Virus record (IMG/VR): IMGVR_UViG_3300046660_000410 | Span: 1-36,763 of that record | DNA length: 36,763 nt | Strand: one strand, 5' to 3' | Source of the DNA: a virus | In this document: one piece after another, positions 1-7,880 of the stretch | Numbering within the stretch: position 1 is the first letter of the stretch | How the letters are laid out: each line of letters opens with the position of its first letter | Program-made: the position numbers and the translations under genes | The notes under the pieces: generated by a model | Told to the model about the DNA's origin: nothing | Databases searched by the model: none | What the model saw: the letters and a program-made list of their open reading frames with translations, nothing else

Positions 1-126
1 GGTGAATCGCTTGTATGTAACGTGCACATCCGTGCCATACAGGTTAAATTAAATGATAGTGCTAAGTATGTAGAACTGTCTGTAGAGTGCTTGCGGACGC
101 GGGTTCGATTCCCGCCGTCTCCACCA
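1..126 (+). ncRNA. ssrA: tmRNA (ssrA), 3' portion
   Basis: This is the 3' part of transfer-messenger RNA, which rescues stalled ribosomes. The segment from about 58 (AGTGCTAAGTATGTAGAACT) to 126 follows the conserved tmRNA 3' domain: a pseudoknot-side strand, the T-arm GGGTTCGATTCCC at 101-113, and the acceptor strand ending CTCCACCA at 119-126. The tag-coding region and the 5' end lie outside the window. The last 28 bases are also the phage attachment core. Integration therefore leaves the RNA sequence intact but replaces everything downstream, including the native terminator, which is now at 36509-36543. Confidence 0.9.
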
Positions 127-127
127 C
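99..127 (+). other. attL core, 29-bp repeat in the tmRNA 3' end
   Basis: A 29-bp sequence starting GCGGGTTCGATTCCCG and ending TCTCCACCAC is repeated exactly at 36446-36474. It covers the T-arm and acceptor strand of the tmRNA, a classic target for tyrosine recombinases. The flanks differ at once on both sides: C versus G upstream, A versus C downstream. Confidence 0.92.
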
Positions 128-141
128 AATATTCTTATTAT

Positions 142-411
142 TCAAGTAGTTAGCACTGGAAGGTTGTCATTGATCGGGGTATTTTGGGGCTGTTTTGGCA
201 CCGAAATGCCAGCATAATGACAACCTGCTTCTGCCAGGGCCAATACTCGCCCTACCCCAATCCACGCGGCCGCACTGCCATAGCGCTCAGCAATAAGCTC
301 GGCCTCCTGCCAAGCGCTTGACTTGGATGAGTGGACGCTCCCCTTGACGAAGTTCTCTTCTCCATCTACCACCACCCCTACCTTGGGAATCCAATTTACG
401 ACATCACACAT
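142..411 (-). CDS. Hypothetical protein, 89 aa, at the attL edge
   Basis: I do not recognise the family. The protein is small and soluble-looking, with a short helical stretch (WQEAELIAERYGSAAAWIG) near the middle and a C-terminus rich in Pro, Gln and Asn. I chose the ATG at 411 because a GAGG Shine-Dalgarno lies 8 nt upstream of it. An ATG at 417 would leave only 2 nt. The gene points towards the tmRNA and ends only 15 bp from attL, so read-through from ssrA would be antisense to it. It diverges from the plus-strand cargo gene at 476. It is probably a cargo gene rather than part of the phage core. Confidence 0.55.
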   Translation of the reverse strand: MCDVVNWIPKVGVVVDGEENFVKGSVHSSKSSAWQEAELIAERYGSAAAWIGVGRVLALAEAGCHYAGISVPKQPQNTPINDNLPVLTT

Positions 412-475
412 CTTCATAGCCTCTATGCAATAATGTTACTTGAAGTTAATTTTATTTTGCTCTAGGTTTTTGATT

Positions 476-1723
476 TTGAGTGCGAAGAAATCTCCCGGTT
501 TTGCCAGCCACGAAGATGCTGTGTACCTCCACAGCTGGATAGAACATCTGTGTATTCCACCCATCCGGTCTGGCATTGAAAAGATTCATGAACTGGCGGC
601 AGCGCATCACGCGTCACGCAAGAGCAGTATGTCAATGCGCAACTTCCTCCCGCTACTACGCGAGTACATAGATGGCCCAGTTAAAGACTGGCTTCTTGCT
701 CACGGCGAAGAACCATTCACCTATTCAGAAGTGTTAGCCAACGAAGGAACGTATGGGACTAAGCGCGTCGAATCACTTCGGCTCGTTCGCGCCGCCGAAG
801 AAGACTGGAGCATCTCGCTGCAGCATCCTTCGTTAGCCCATACTGCGTCCGCATTAGTGACTTTGGGCTACTTCTGTTGCGCCCATAAAGGCGACAGCGA
901 AGAAGTCGTGTCAATAATCACCAGCCGCGGCGATAACGGAAAAATATCTACGGAAGTACGAGTTGTTCGCACTAAGCGCCGGGGTCGATCAACTTCAAGG
1001 TCGAAGAAAAAATTACCACCGTCAGTTGAAGCGCTAGATCTTCCAAACAACCGGCACTGCCGCGTTTGCAGTTGCCTAACCGAGCAGGCCGAAGAGCTGC
1101 AGCGAGTATTCAACGCACCGCAAGAAGGGGTCTGGAGCGAAAAAGTTCAAGCGCTCATCCGTGACGAACATACTCGATATCACACGCCTGGCTACAGCGA
1201 CGAATATTGCGAAGCACACTCTCCCGAGCGCAACCCAGCCAATTACAAGAAGGCTTTGAAACGTAGGGATCTGTACCTTTGGGCCCGTAGACTCTTGATC
1301 GACGTCAGATATGAGCAAGGCCTATCGCCAGCGAACATCCACATCATCCGCGCAGCTGCCTTCCTGATAGTTGATCAGTGCCCAGGTAAGAAACTAATCA
1401 GAAGCATGCCGAGCATTGTTCAAGGTTATTTAGAAGCCGAAACACTTTCTCGTGGACTGCCAGGTGAGGCAAGCAAGCTCTATATTGAGATCGCCGCGTC
1501 GTTCAGTCATGCCAATCATCCCTCTCGGGACTTCATCCATGGCTTGGGCACGGCGCGCGCTGGTAAGCTATTTGATGCAGCCCGGGCCTGCAATGCGATT
1601 ACAGACAGGGAGCTAGGGCTGATGTCTTCCGGATTTATATATGATCCGATGCGCACTTTACTGATGCTCGGCGGATATGTGATTGGCACTTTTGACGACG
1701 AGGATGTAATGGGCGAAATGTAA
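476..1723 (+). CDS. Hypothetical protein with a Cys/His cluster, about 415 aa
   Basis: No named family is recognised. The middle of the protein has a probable zinc-binding cluster: HCRVCSC around residue 193 and YCEAH around residue 243, the latter followed by a basic stretch (ANYKKALKRRDLYLWARRLL). The C-terminal third is predicted mostly helical. The start is uncertain. TTG at 476 has a TAGG 9 nt upstream. A TTG at 440 and a GTG at 521 are in the same frame. The gene is the first plus-strand cargo gene after attL and looks less GC-rich than the phage core, which suggests recent acquisition. A DNA- or RNA-binding role is possible but only inferred from the Cys/His cluster. Confidence 0.65.
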   Translation: MSAKKSPGFASHEDAVYLHSWIEHLCIPPIRSGIEKIHELAAAHHASRKSSMSMRNFLPLLREYIDGPVKDWLLAHGEEPFTYSEVLANEGTYGTKRVESLRLVRAAEEDWSISLQHPSLAHTASALVTLGYFCCAHKGDSEEVVSIITSRGDNGKISTEVRVVRTKRRGRSTSRSKKKLPPSVEALDLPNNRHCRVCSCLTEQAEELQRVFNAPQEGVWSEKVQALIRDEHTRYHTPGYSDEYCEAHSPERNPANYKKALKRRDLYLWARRLLIDVRYEQGLSPANIHIIRAAAFLIVDQCPGKKLIRSMPSIVQGYLEAETLSRGLPGEASKLYIEIAASFSHANHPSRDFIHGLGTARAGKLFDAARACNAITDRELGLMSSGFIYDPMRTLLMLGGYVIGTFDDEDVMGEM

Positions 1724-1802
1724 TTTCGACCTTTTGCGAAGTGCCAGATGACGCTATGCTGCTGATTAAGTTAAGTCAATATCGAAACCAATTTGGAGAA
1801 CC

Positions 1803-2273
1803 ATGAGCAATTTCACCTATAACCGCGGCGTTTGGCACGACGGAACCCCACTTGCTGAATGGGGCGATAATGAAACCCAGGAAGAATATTTCGAACGACT
1901 GGGCTATCAATACTATCCTCGGGCCGCTTCGTTCGGACATCCCGACGGCGCCAATGTCGAGATTTTTGAGTCCAAGGACCACAAGACTTTTATAGCCACA
2001 GTGTGCCCAAACGGCAACTGGGCGGATCAGGTCTTCCTCCCGGACTTCCCGAGCTTCATGATGTTTTCGAGAGATTACGGCACATTGTTCTCTGCAGATT
2101 CGGCGAACGAACTCTTGCGCGAGATCTCCAAGCTGCAAGAGAAAACGTTCCAAGCTCAGCACGGCCACTCGGCGCATGCTATTTGCCAAACTTGCGATCC
2201 TGAAGGATGGGAAGCGCAAAGAGAATGGCGCGCTAAGAATAGGCAAACTAAGGTCGCCAGCTCGGCCGACTGA
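1803..2273 (+). CDS. Hypothetical protein, 156 aa
   Basis: The family is not recognised. The start at 1803 is supported by a GGAG Shine-Dalgarno 4-5 nt upstream. The protein is acidic and rich in aromatic residues in the first 100 residues. A short helical segment follows (residues about 98-118), then a His/Cys-containing tail (HGHSAHAICQTCDPEG). It lies 79 bp after the Cys/His protein and 147 bp before the FRG-domain gene on the same strand. The three may be one cargo unit, although the gaps leave room for separate promoters. No membrane segment or signal peptide is visible. Confidence 0.65.
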   Translation: MSNFTYNRGVWHDGTPLAEWGDNETQEEYFERLGYQYYPRAASFGHPDGANVEIFESKDHKTFIATVCPNGNWADQVFLPDFPSFMMFSRDYGTLFSADSANELLREISKLQEKTFQAQHGHSAHAICQTCDPEGWEAQREWRAKNRQTKVASSAD

Positions 2274-2420
2274 ACCTCTCTAATCAAACAGTTGGCTGAT
2301 TAGTGTCGCGGGCCTTGTCAGCATTACCCTTTCGATGCCGGCGCCGCATTTCGGCCCGCTCGGTCTTCCATCGTCACAAATTTCCCTCAACTTCAAGATC
2401 GTAATGCTCATTACTCGAAA

Positions 2421-3587
2421 ATGAAAAAACCAAATCAACTCTTCGGCAACATCAAGATTGGGGGCACTAATGTGCATGTGATGGCCTGTCGAGATATCGA
2501 TAATCAAAACGAAATTATGTTTCATTTGTGGGAGCAGTCCGCCGAATCCGCGAGAGCCCTACGCTGCGTACTCGTGCCAAATGGTGACGGCATGCTCCAC
2601 GGCTCAGTAGTCAACTTTTACCGGGCCGACGACAGTGGTGCTCTGAGGCTTCCAAATCTTACAGAAGAAGAAAAAGCAGAGCTACGCTCGTTAAGAATTG
2701 TCGTGAAGCTCGACAATGACAAGTGCGAAGGACACTGGTCTAGCAGTAATGAAAGCGGAAACATCTCGCTAACCAAGTTTCCTGGCGGAGGTAGAGTTCA
2801 AGCCACACCACTAGAATCTTGGTCCGATTTTAAGGCTTGGGCAATGCGTGCAAGGACTGAGCACAATATTGAATTGTTCAGAGGTCACGGCGACAGTTCA
2901 TTCCCGCTTTGCACTACATTCCATCGAACAGGGCGTCAAATTTTAACGAAGTACTGCGACTTTACATTGCCAGAGTTTCGGTCGCATGTAGAGGCAGCGC
3001 TCGGAGTGCGCCTTAACGAAGACAGACGTGACTTTGGCACGCTGCTTGCACTGGCACAACACCACGGTCTGCCCACTCCTATGCTCGATTTTACAAAGTC
3101 GCCATATATCGCAGCGTTTTTCGCTTTCTCAGATGCGATAGAGCAGGACCGTCCCGACGCAACCCATGTCCGAGTGTTTGGCATTACAGAATCGGCATTG
3201 GCGTCTTCGACACCCAACATTGTCAGCCTTACGGCCGGCACTCCAATCATTCAACGGCTGTCCGTGTCGCCAATCAATAATCCACGTCTGTACGCCCAAC
3301 AAGGTCAATTCCTCGTCACTAACCTTACAGACGTGGAACTTTTCATCACTGAGAATGAACAGACAAACGAGATGCGCACATTGTACGCAGTTGATGTTCC
3401 CATTTCCGAAGCCGTCACCGCGCTGGAAGATTTGAAGTACATGGGTTTGACCGCAGCGACGATGTTTCCAGGCCTAGACGGGGCCTGTAGGATGATGCGG
3501 CACGATATGCTATTCAAAGCTAAACGCGTCGAATCCGCAGAGCTTGGGGAACAGTCTCAGCAGCTCAAATTGTCGTCGCCAAACTGA
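2421..3587 (+). CDS. FRG-domain protein, 388 aa
   Basis: The protein carries an FRG domain from about residue 135 to 265. Visible signatures are IELFRGHGDSSFPL near residue 152 and ALAQHHGLPTPMLDFTKSP near residue 212, followed by YIAAFFAF. These are the hallmark segments of FRG proteins. The N-terminal 120 residues are a separate region that I do not recognise. The biochemical activity of FRG domains is not settled. Genes with them recur on mobile elements and near defence genes, which is general knowledge of the family. There is no clear Shine-Dalgarno before the ATG. The gene is the last of the left cargo block and is convergent with the lysis genes, with a palindrome copy (3604-3619) in the gap. 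Confidence 0.8.
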   Translation: MKKPNQLFGNIKIGGTNVHVMACRDIDNQNEIMFHLWEQSAESARALRCVLVPNGDGMLHGSVVNFYRADDSGALRLPNLTEEEKAELRSLRIVVKLDNDKCEGHWSSSNESGNISLTKFPGGGRVQATPLESWSDFKAWAMRARTEHNIELFRGHGDSSFPLCTTFHRTGRQILTKYCDFTLPEFRSHVEAALGVRLNEDRRDFGTLLALAQHHGLPTPMLDFTKSPYIAAFFAFSDAIEQDRPDATHVRVFGITESALASSTPNIVSLTAGTPIIQRLSVSPINNPRLYAQQGQFLVTNLTDVELFITENEQTNEMRTLYAVDVPISEAVTALEDLKYMGLTAATMFPGLDGACRMMRHDMLFKAKRVESAELGEQSQQLKLSSPN

Positions 3588-3603
3588 TTGTGCAACCTAC
3601 AAA

Positions 3604-3619
3604 GCGCAGACGTCTGCAC
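3604..3619. repeat. Dispersed 16-bp palindrome, copy 1 (one mismatch)
   Basis: GCGCAGACGTCTGCAC differs from the full palindrome GTGCAGACGTCTGCAC at its second base only. The copy lies in the gap between the convergent FRG and endolysin genes and touches the endolysin stop codon by one base. Confidence 0.85.
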
Positions 3620-4152
3620 TAAGGCTGGAGATACATTGCACGCTCAGCCCTTCGGCGCGTCGTCAGGCCAGGCATGGCTGCCCCGCCCGCTTTATTCCAA
3701 AGCAGGAACTTGTCAGCCGCAACCCGGTACTCCCGCCTCGCGGTGCTGCGGCAAACAGAACTGAGTCCGAATGCCCTTACACCGATGTTGTACGTCAGCG
3801 AGGTACACGCCGCCTGGCGCGGCGGCGCTTCGAGCAGAAGCTGGGGGCATGCCCGCAGCACCGCCACCAGCACGCCACCGACGCGTCGCTCCAGTTGGGC
3901 TTCGGCCTGATCGAGCGTCCACCACATGCCCTCGGTGACACCGTCCGTCTCGCCATAGCCAATCGTCCATGGCGCCCCATCCAGTTCACGCATGGCAGGC
4001 GGGATTTCCGCCTTGCCCTGCATGTACGCAGTCAGGATGCGCGCTTTGCGCATCACGACCGCGAGCGGCGATGCTGGGTCAGGATAGGCGCGAAGCGACA
4101 GGCCCTCGCTGGGCCTGATCAGTCCGCACGCCAGGTCGAGTGCCGCGCTCAC
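3619..4152 (-). CDS. Phage endolysin, GH24 (T4-type) lysozyme, 177 aa
   Basis: This muramidase cleaves peptidoglycan for host lysis. The GH24 signature is present: SEGLSLRAYPDP with the expected catalytic Glu at residue 16 and Asp at 25, then WTIGYGETDG with Thr at 63. An unusual spacer of about 35 residues separates the Asp from the TIGYG strand, longer than in T4 lysozyme. There is no N-terminal signal or signal-anchor segment, so release should need the holin. It starts with GTG at 4152 and overlaps the holin stop by 4 bp (GTGA). This implies translational coupling. The length fits the family. Confidence 0.9.
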   Translation of the reverse strand: MSAALDLACGLIRPSEGLSLRAYPDPASPLAVVMRKARILTAYMQGKAEIPPAMRELDGAPWTIGYGETDGVTEGMWWTLDQAEAQLERRVGGVLVAVLRACPQLLLEAPPRQAACTSLTYNIGVRAFGLSSVCRSTARREYRVAADKFLLWNKAGGAAMPGLTTRRRAERAMYLQP

Positions 4153-4622
4153 GACTTCTTATCCAGCACGCGGCCGACGAACCAGAACGACAGAATGCCC
4201 GTCAGCAGCGCGCGGTCTTCCTGGTCATACACCTGCAGCACGGCCTGCCACACGCTGCCGCCGGCATTCAGCGCCACGGCAAACAATGCCACCTTGGCCA
4301 GGCCATAGAGGATGAGCATGTAATAGGTCGTCACCGGCCGCACTAGGATGTTCAGGGCATCGACCCACCAGACCCCGGTCAGCTGTGATTGACCCACCAA
4401 CGCGCCCTTTTGCGCATCGAGCAGCGCCAAGGTTTGCGCCGCATCGGTTGTCAGCTGGATCTCGTCTTTGCGCGCCGTAGCGCGAGACTGTTCCAGCTGC
4501 AGCTGGCGGTCCAGCATGGCCAGCTCATGTGCGTTGTCGGTGTGCTTATTCAGCAGGCCCAGCAGCTCGGGCAACAGGCGCATGAGGCCGCCGCCCAGCA
4601 TCGTCAAGAGGGAGATAATCAT
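4149..4622 (-). CDS. Holin, 157 aa
   Basis: The protein makes the lethal membrane lesion that lets the endolysin reach the wall. A hydrophobic N-terminal segment (residues about 1-24) is followed by a charged helical region (about 28-75) and two C-terminal hydrophobic segments (about 95-120 and 135-152). This matches the three-segment holins with a long charged loop found in many proteobacterial prophages. The assignment rests on topology and position. The gene overlaps the upstream small membrane protein and the downstream endolysin by ATGA/GTGA junctions, so the three form one coupled unit. Confidence 0.8.
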   Translation of the reverse strand: MIISLLTMLGGGLMRLLPELLGLLNKHTDNAHELAMLDRQLQLEQSRATARKDEIQLTTDAAQTLALLDAQKGALVGQSQLTGVWWVDALNILVRPVTTYYMLILYGLAKVALFAVALNAGGSVWQAVLQVYDQEDRALLTGILSFWFVGRVLDKKS

Positions 4623-4801
4623 TTGAATCCTTTCGTAGAACCGTATGCCGCCACCAGCACCAGGGCGGCGATGATGGCCTTCCAGACAACCGCCCAGACC
4701 CCACGGCCGATATCGCCGTAAAACCGCTCGGTCATGCGCTGTTCCATTTCGTCGACGATAGCTCGCACATCATCGTCACTCAGTTTGCGTTCTTCTGGCA
4801 T
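4619..4801 (-). CDS. Small single-membrane-span lysis-cassette protein, 60 aa
   Basis: The protein has a charged N-terminal half with an acidic/basic helix (LSDDDVRAIVDEMEQRMTER) and one hydrophobic segment (about residues 36-54). Small proteins of this kind accompany holins in many prophages and may act as antiholin or holin accessory. That role is inferred from position only. A Shine-Dalgarno GAAAGG lies 5 nt before the ATG, and it is directly preceded by a terminator-like hairpin (4812-4841). The gene overlaps the holin by ATGA. Confidence 0.7.
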   Translation of the reverse strand: MPEERKLSDDDVRAIVDEMEQRMTERFYGDIGRGVWAVVWKAIIAALVLVAAYGSTKGFK

Positions 4802-4811
4802 TGCGCCCTTT

Positions 4812-4841
4812 CAGAAAAAGAAAAGCCGCCCTATGGCGGCT
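4812..4841 (-). terminator. Terminator-like hairpin just upstream of the lysis genes
   Basis: On the minus strand, AGCCGCC-ATAG-GGCGGCT is followed by TTTCTTTTTC. It sits between the stop of the 114-aa gene (4847) and the Shine-Dalgarno of the 60-aa gene. It could attenuate read-through or protect mRNA ends. It belongs to a family of similar intergenic modules in the late operon. Confidence 0.7.
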
Positions 4842-4846
4842 GGTTG

Positions 4847-5191
4847 CTAAATACCTGCCGAGCGCTGGCAGTGGTTCCGATCAAGCCATTCGAGGAACTT
4901 GCATAAGAGACAGCCCCAGCGCCGTCCTGCAGCCCGCGCTCTGTCCGCGCGGCTGCTGACGGTCTCATCGGGATTTCCATTCAGGGCAGCGTTGCCCAGC
5001 TGGTCGTGAGCGACGGCCATCACCCACGCCTTGTCGGGGTCTTTCCCAATCAGGTAGAACATGCGCCAGGCCGCGAGCAGCGAGGCAGCCAGGCAGATCG
5101 GATAAATCGCCAGCAGCCGTATCCTGGTCACCAGGGCGAGCCGCAACTGGCGCAGCGCAGTCGCGCTGGCCAGCTCGAACTCCCCGACCAT
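4847..5191 (-). CDS. Phage membrane-anchored hypothetical protein, 114 aa
   Basis: One probable membrane segment spans residues about 27-47 (AIYPICLAASLLAAWRMFY). A conserved-looking segment follows (AHDQLGNAALNGNPDETVSS), then a Cys-containing C-terminus (RRWGCLLCKFLEWLDRNHC). Proteins with this NPDETVSSR-to-HC arrangement recur between tail-fibre and lysis genes of proteobacterial prophages, as I recall, without an assigned function. Its start overlaps the preceding gene's stop (TGATG). A lysis or superinfection-exclusion role is possible but not shown by the sequence. Confidence 0.75.
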   Translation of the reverse strand: MVGEFELASATALRQLRLALVTRIRLLAIYPICLAASLLAAWRMFYLIGKDPDKAWVMAVAHDQLGNAALNGNPDETVSSRADRARAAGRRWGCLLCKFLEWLDRNHCQRSAGI

Positions 5192-5604
5192 CAGATCGGC
5201 CAGAGCGCCGTCTGGGCTTGGCCAGCCAGGATCAGCGCTTCTTCCAGTTCTGCCACCGAGACAGATACCGGAGTGTTATCGGCCAGTATCCACATCGTGT
5301 CGGCCTGCCCCGCTGCATCCAACGCGGTGATCGCCCTGGTCATCCGCCCCTGGCTCACCTCGTCGCCATCGAAGATACGCCCACTGGCGGTCGTGACCTT
5401 GATCGCCCGCACGCGTTCTTCACGCTCGCGCTTCAACTCTTCGCGGGACTTCGGCGCCGGCGCCGGCGGCTTGAACTCATCGCCGTCTTGTTCATCACCG
5501 ATCATTGCCGTATCCGACCGGATGGCGCCAATCGAAGCCGCAAACCCTGCGTCGCAGTGAATCGCGTTGACCACCACGCCACCATCAACGATTACATATC
5601 GCAT
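5191..5604 (-). CDS. DUF4376-type tail-fibre-associated protein, 137 aa
   Basis: The C-terminal half has the DUF4376 pattern: RVRAIKVTTASGRIFDGDEV, then a repeat of helices ending WILADNTPVSVSVAELEEAL. This domain is common in proteins encoded just after phage tail fibres, either as fibre assembly factors or as small structural parts. A proline-rich linker (KPPAPAPKS) separates a small N-terminal strand-rich region (MRYVIVDGGVVVNAI). I chose the ATG at 5604 because it overlaps the fibre stop as TGATG. A longer frame upstream is antisense noise inside the fibre gene. Confidence 0.8.
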   Translation of the reverse strand: MRYVIVDGGVVVNAIHCDAGFAASIGAIRSDTAMIGDEQDGDEFKPPAPAPKSREELKREREERVRAIKVTTASGRIFDGDEVSQGRMTRAITALDAAGQADTMWILADNTPVSVSVAELEEALILAGQAQTALWPI

Positions 5605-7880
5605 CAAACAATCCCCCAAATTTGCAGCGCGCCGTCGCCGCCTTTTTTCCCAAAGCCCCCGCAACCACCGCCCGGCTGTTGCCCGTCCATGGCGTACGCC
5701 GCTCCACGAATACGCAGCAACGCTGTCGCACCAGCCGGCGTGTTACCGGTCGTGGAGGTGTAAGTCAGCGAAAAGGTCAATGCCGCATTTCCCGCCCCAG
5801 CGGAAACCCGCGCCGCCCAGTTCGTCATCTGCATGCCGTTACCGGTGTTGTAGTTGTAATACCCGTTCGGCAGCACTTCGGCGAACGTCGCGCCGGCCAG
5901 AGAGAAGGTCGGCACGCCACTTGGCGACCCGGAATACCCGTTGATGCAGGTCGCCGCAAGGAGCAAGTCATCAACGGCAACATCGATGGCACCAGTCGCA
6001 ACGGAGTAGGACGTACCAGCAGTGTTATCAGCACCGCCAACCACGCTTACGGTTGGCGTCGAGCCATTCGCGGCTTTGACCAGGTACGATGCGACGACAG
6101 ATTCCGAGAATCCCGTACCCGTGACGCTCACCGCCGCGTCAGAACCCGCCATTACGCGCGTGAACACGGTGACGCGACGAACGCCCGAGTTTGCGCCGAA
6201 CGTTCCGACACCGCCGCTATACGAGCCAGCAAAGGTCCATCCTGCAGGAGTGGCGGGCGTCGCATCTGTTGAATGCGAAGTGTAGGTAACGATGATGCCA
6301 AGGTCGCCAGCCAGCGCGCCAGCTGCGGCTAGGTTGACGGTTACACCGGCCGTCAGATTAGGCGTTGGCGTGCCCTGGATCTGCATAACGGCAAAGCCGC
6401 CCCGACCGCCTTGCCCACCGTTGGTCGACGTCCCGCCGGCGGGATTGTCGCCGATGCCAGTCGACGTGGACCCGCCAGCTCCGCCGTTAACACTGAAGCC
6501 TCCAATGTTATAGCCACTGCCGCTATCGCCGCCGCCAGCGCCACCATCCACCGATTTGCCCGCGCCTCGAACGCTGACCCCTGCCGGGAAGCCGCCGCCG
6601 ATCGAGTTGTCTACGAACGCCGTCCCGTCTGTGAACTGGGCCGGAGCGCCGACAGTACCAGCACCGCCAGCACTCAATGCTCCGCCGCCCCCTCCAGGCG
6701 CCCCCGAGTTAGCGCCACCGCCACCGTACGCTGTCGCCGTATGGAAAACTGTACTTCCGCCCACCACTCCAGGCGGACCACCGGCTCCAATCAGCACCGA
6801 AACAGCCGCAGGCAGCGCTGAGGCCTTGAAGCTAAGAGGGATACGCACGCCGCCGCCGCCGCATCGCGCTCCTACAGAATTGTGAGCTAAGCTCCCCGCC
6901 TCACGGCCACCACCAGCGCCCCATGCGAAACCGGAAAATGCCCGGTAGCCGGGCGGTTTGATGAACGTGCCCGACGATAGGAATTCCTTGAAGAAGGGGT
7001 TCACCACATAGCTGTTCAGCGCTGCGCCATCGCACTGGATCAGGCGCAGCTCGCCCGGATACACCACGAACGACGACAGCCCGTCGATGGTTTCAGCACC
7101 GGCCGGATCGAGCGTCACATCCCCATTGCCGCCATTGCGATACCACACAAACCAGCCGTTGCCCAGATTGACGGCGCTGTCGAAGGTCTGCGTGAACGTG
7201 CCGGAAGTCACTTCGACCACGGCCTGCTGGTCAGAAAACACCAGCTGGGTATTCGCCGTCCGCGCGATGCGCTTCACCGCGGCGCTGGCGATGCCTGGAT
7301 CACCCTTCAGGCCACGCACGCCGGCAATGCTGATATTCCAGTTCGCTCCATTGCCTGCGCCGCCAACATCAGTGACCGCAATGGTCAGCGCCACGCCGGC
7401 ATACGCCTTCACCGTACCCGCCATGTATCGTGCCGGGTTGTCCGCGTCGACGGCGATGATCGGCGCATTGATCGCAAATTGCTTGCCGGCTGCCACAGCG
7501 AAGACTTTGTCGCCCGCTCCAATGGTGAGATTGGACGGGCTGCTGGTGATGACTTGCGTGCCCGCCGCAGCGGCCGCGCTGATGGCCGCGCTGCCTGCGC
7601 TCGCTGCTGCTGCATCAGCGCTCGCCGCTGCAGCGGTGGCCTTGGTGACGGCGATATTGGCCTGTGCGCCGGATGCCGTCGCGCTGTTCGCTGCAGCCAC
7701 CGCGTTACCGTAGGCATCGATAGCGTTGTTGTAGACGTTCGTGGCGAGCGCCGCGAACTGTGGAACCGCGTCGATCACCCAGGACACGAAATCGTCCACG
7801 CGGTCCTTGAAAGTGGCCCGGTCACCGCGCTGAGGCTTGACTGGACCGGGGGTCATTGCAGGAGGTTGTACTTGAGCCAT
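5604..7880 (-). CDS. Glycine-rich tail fibre / adhesin, 758 aa
   Basis: This is probably the host-recognition fibre. The N-terminus (PQRGDRATFKDRVDDFVSWV) and an Ala/Ser-rich helical repeat (residues about 60-110) resemble the virion-attachment and coiled-coil part of phage fibres. A middle region (about 290-480) has repeated glycine blocks (GAGGG, GGGGV, GGAGG), like polyglycine-loop adhesins of the T4 gp38 type. The C-terminal part (about 490-740) looks like a strand-rich binding domain. The protein ends in another glycine cluster (GGGCGGFGKKGGDG). The start is ATG 7880, overlapping the upstream stop as TAATG. The open frame continues upstream to 8273, but that part is a shadow of the next gene. 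Confidence 0.8.
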   Translation of the reverse strand: MAQVQPPAMTPGPVKPQRGDRATFKDRVDDFVSWVIDAVPQFAALATNVYNNAIDAYGNAVAAANSATASGAQANIAVTKATAAAASADAAAASAGSAAISAAAAAGTQVITSSPSNLTIGAGDKVFAVAAGKQFAINAPIIAVDADNPARYMAGTVKAYAGVALTIAVTDVGGAGNGANWNISIAGVRGLKGDPGIASAAVKRIARTANTQLVFSDQQAVVEVTSGTFTQTFDSAVNLGNGWFVWYRNGGNGDVTLDPAGAETIDGLSSFVVYPGELRLIQCDGAALNSYVVNPFFKEFLSSGTFIKPPGYRAFSGFAWGAGGGREAGSLAHNSVGARCGGGGVRIPLSFKASALPAAVSVLIGAGGPPGVVGGSTVFHTATAYGGGGANSGAPGGGGGALSAGGAGTVGAPAQFTDGTAFVDNSIGGGFPAGVSVRGAGKSVDGGAGGGDSGSGYNIGGFSVNGGAGGSTSTGIGDNPAGGTSTNGGQGGRGGFAVMQIQGTPTPNLTAGVTVNLAAAGALAGDLGIIVTYTSHSTDATPATPAGWTFAGSYSGGVGTFGANSGVRRVTVFTRVMAGSDAAVSVTGTGFSESVVASYLVKAANGSTPTVSVVGGADNTAGTSYSVATGAIDVAVDDLLLAATCINGYSGSPSGVPTFSLAGATFAEVLPNGYYNYNTGNGMQMTNWAARVSAGAGNAALTFSLTYTSTTGNTPAGATALLRIRGAAYAMDGQQPGGGCGGFGKKGGDGALQIWGIV

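Noticed and set aside
2280-2525. 81-aa minus-strand frame before the FRG gene
   Set aside because: It overlaps the FRG gene start and has no ribosome site or recognisable pattern. The 2274-2420 gap is more likely a promoter region.
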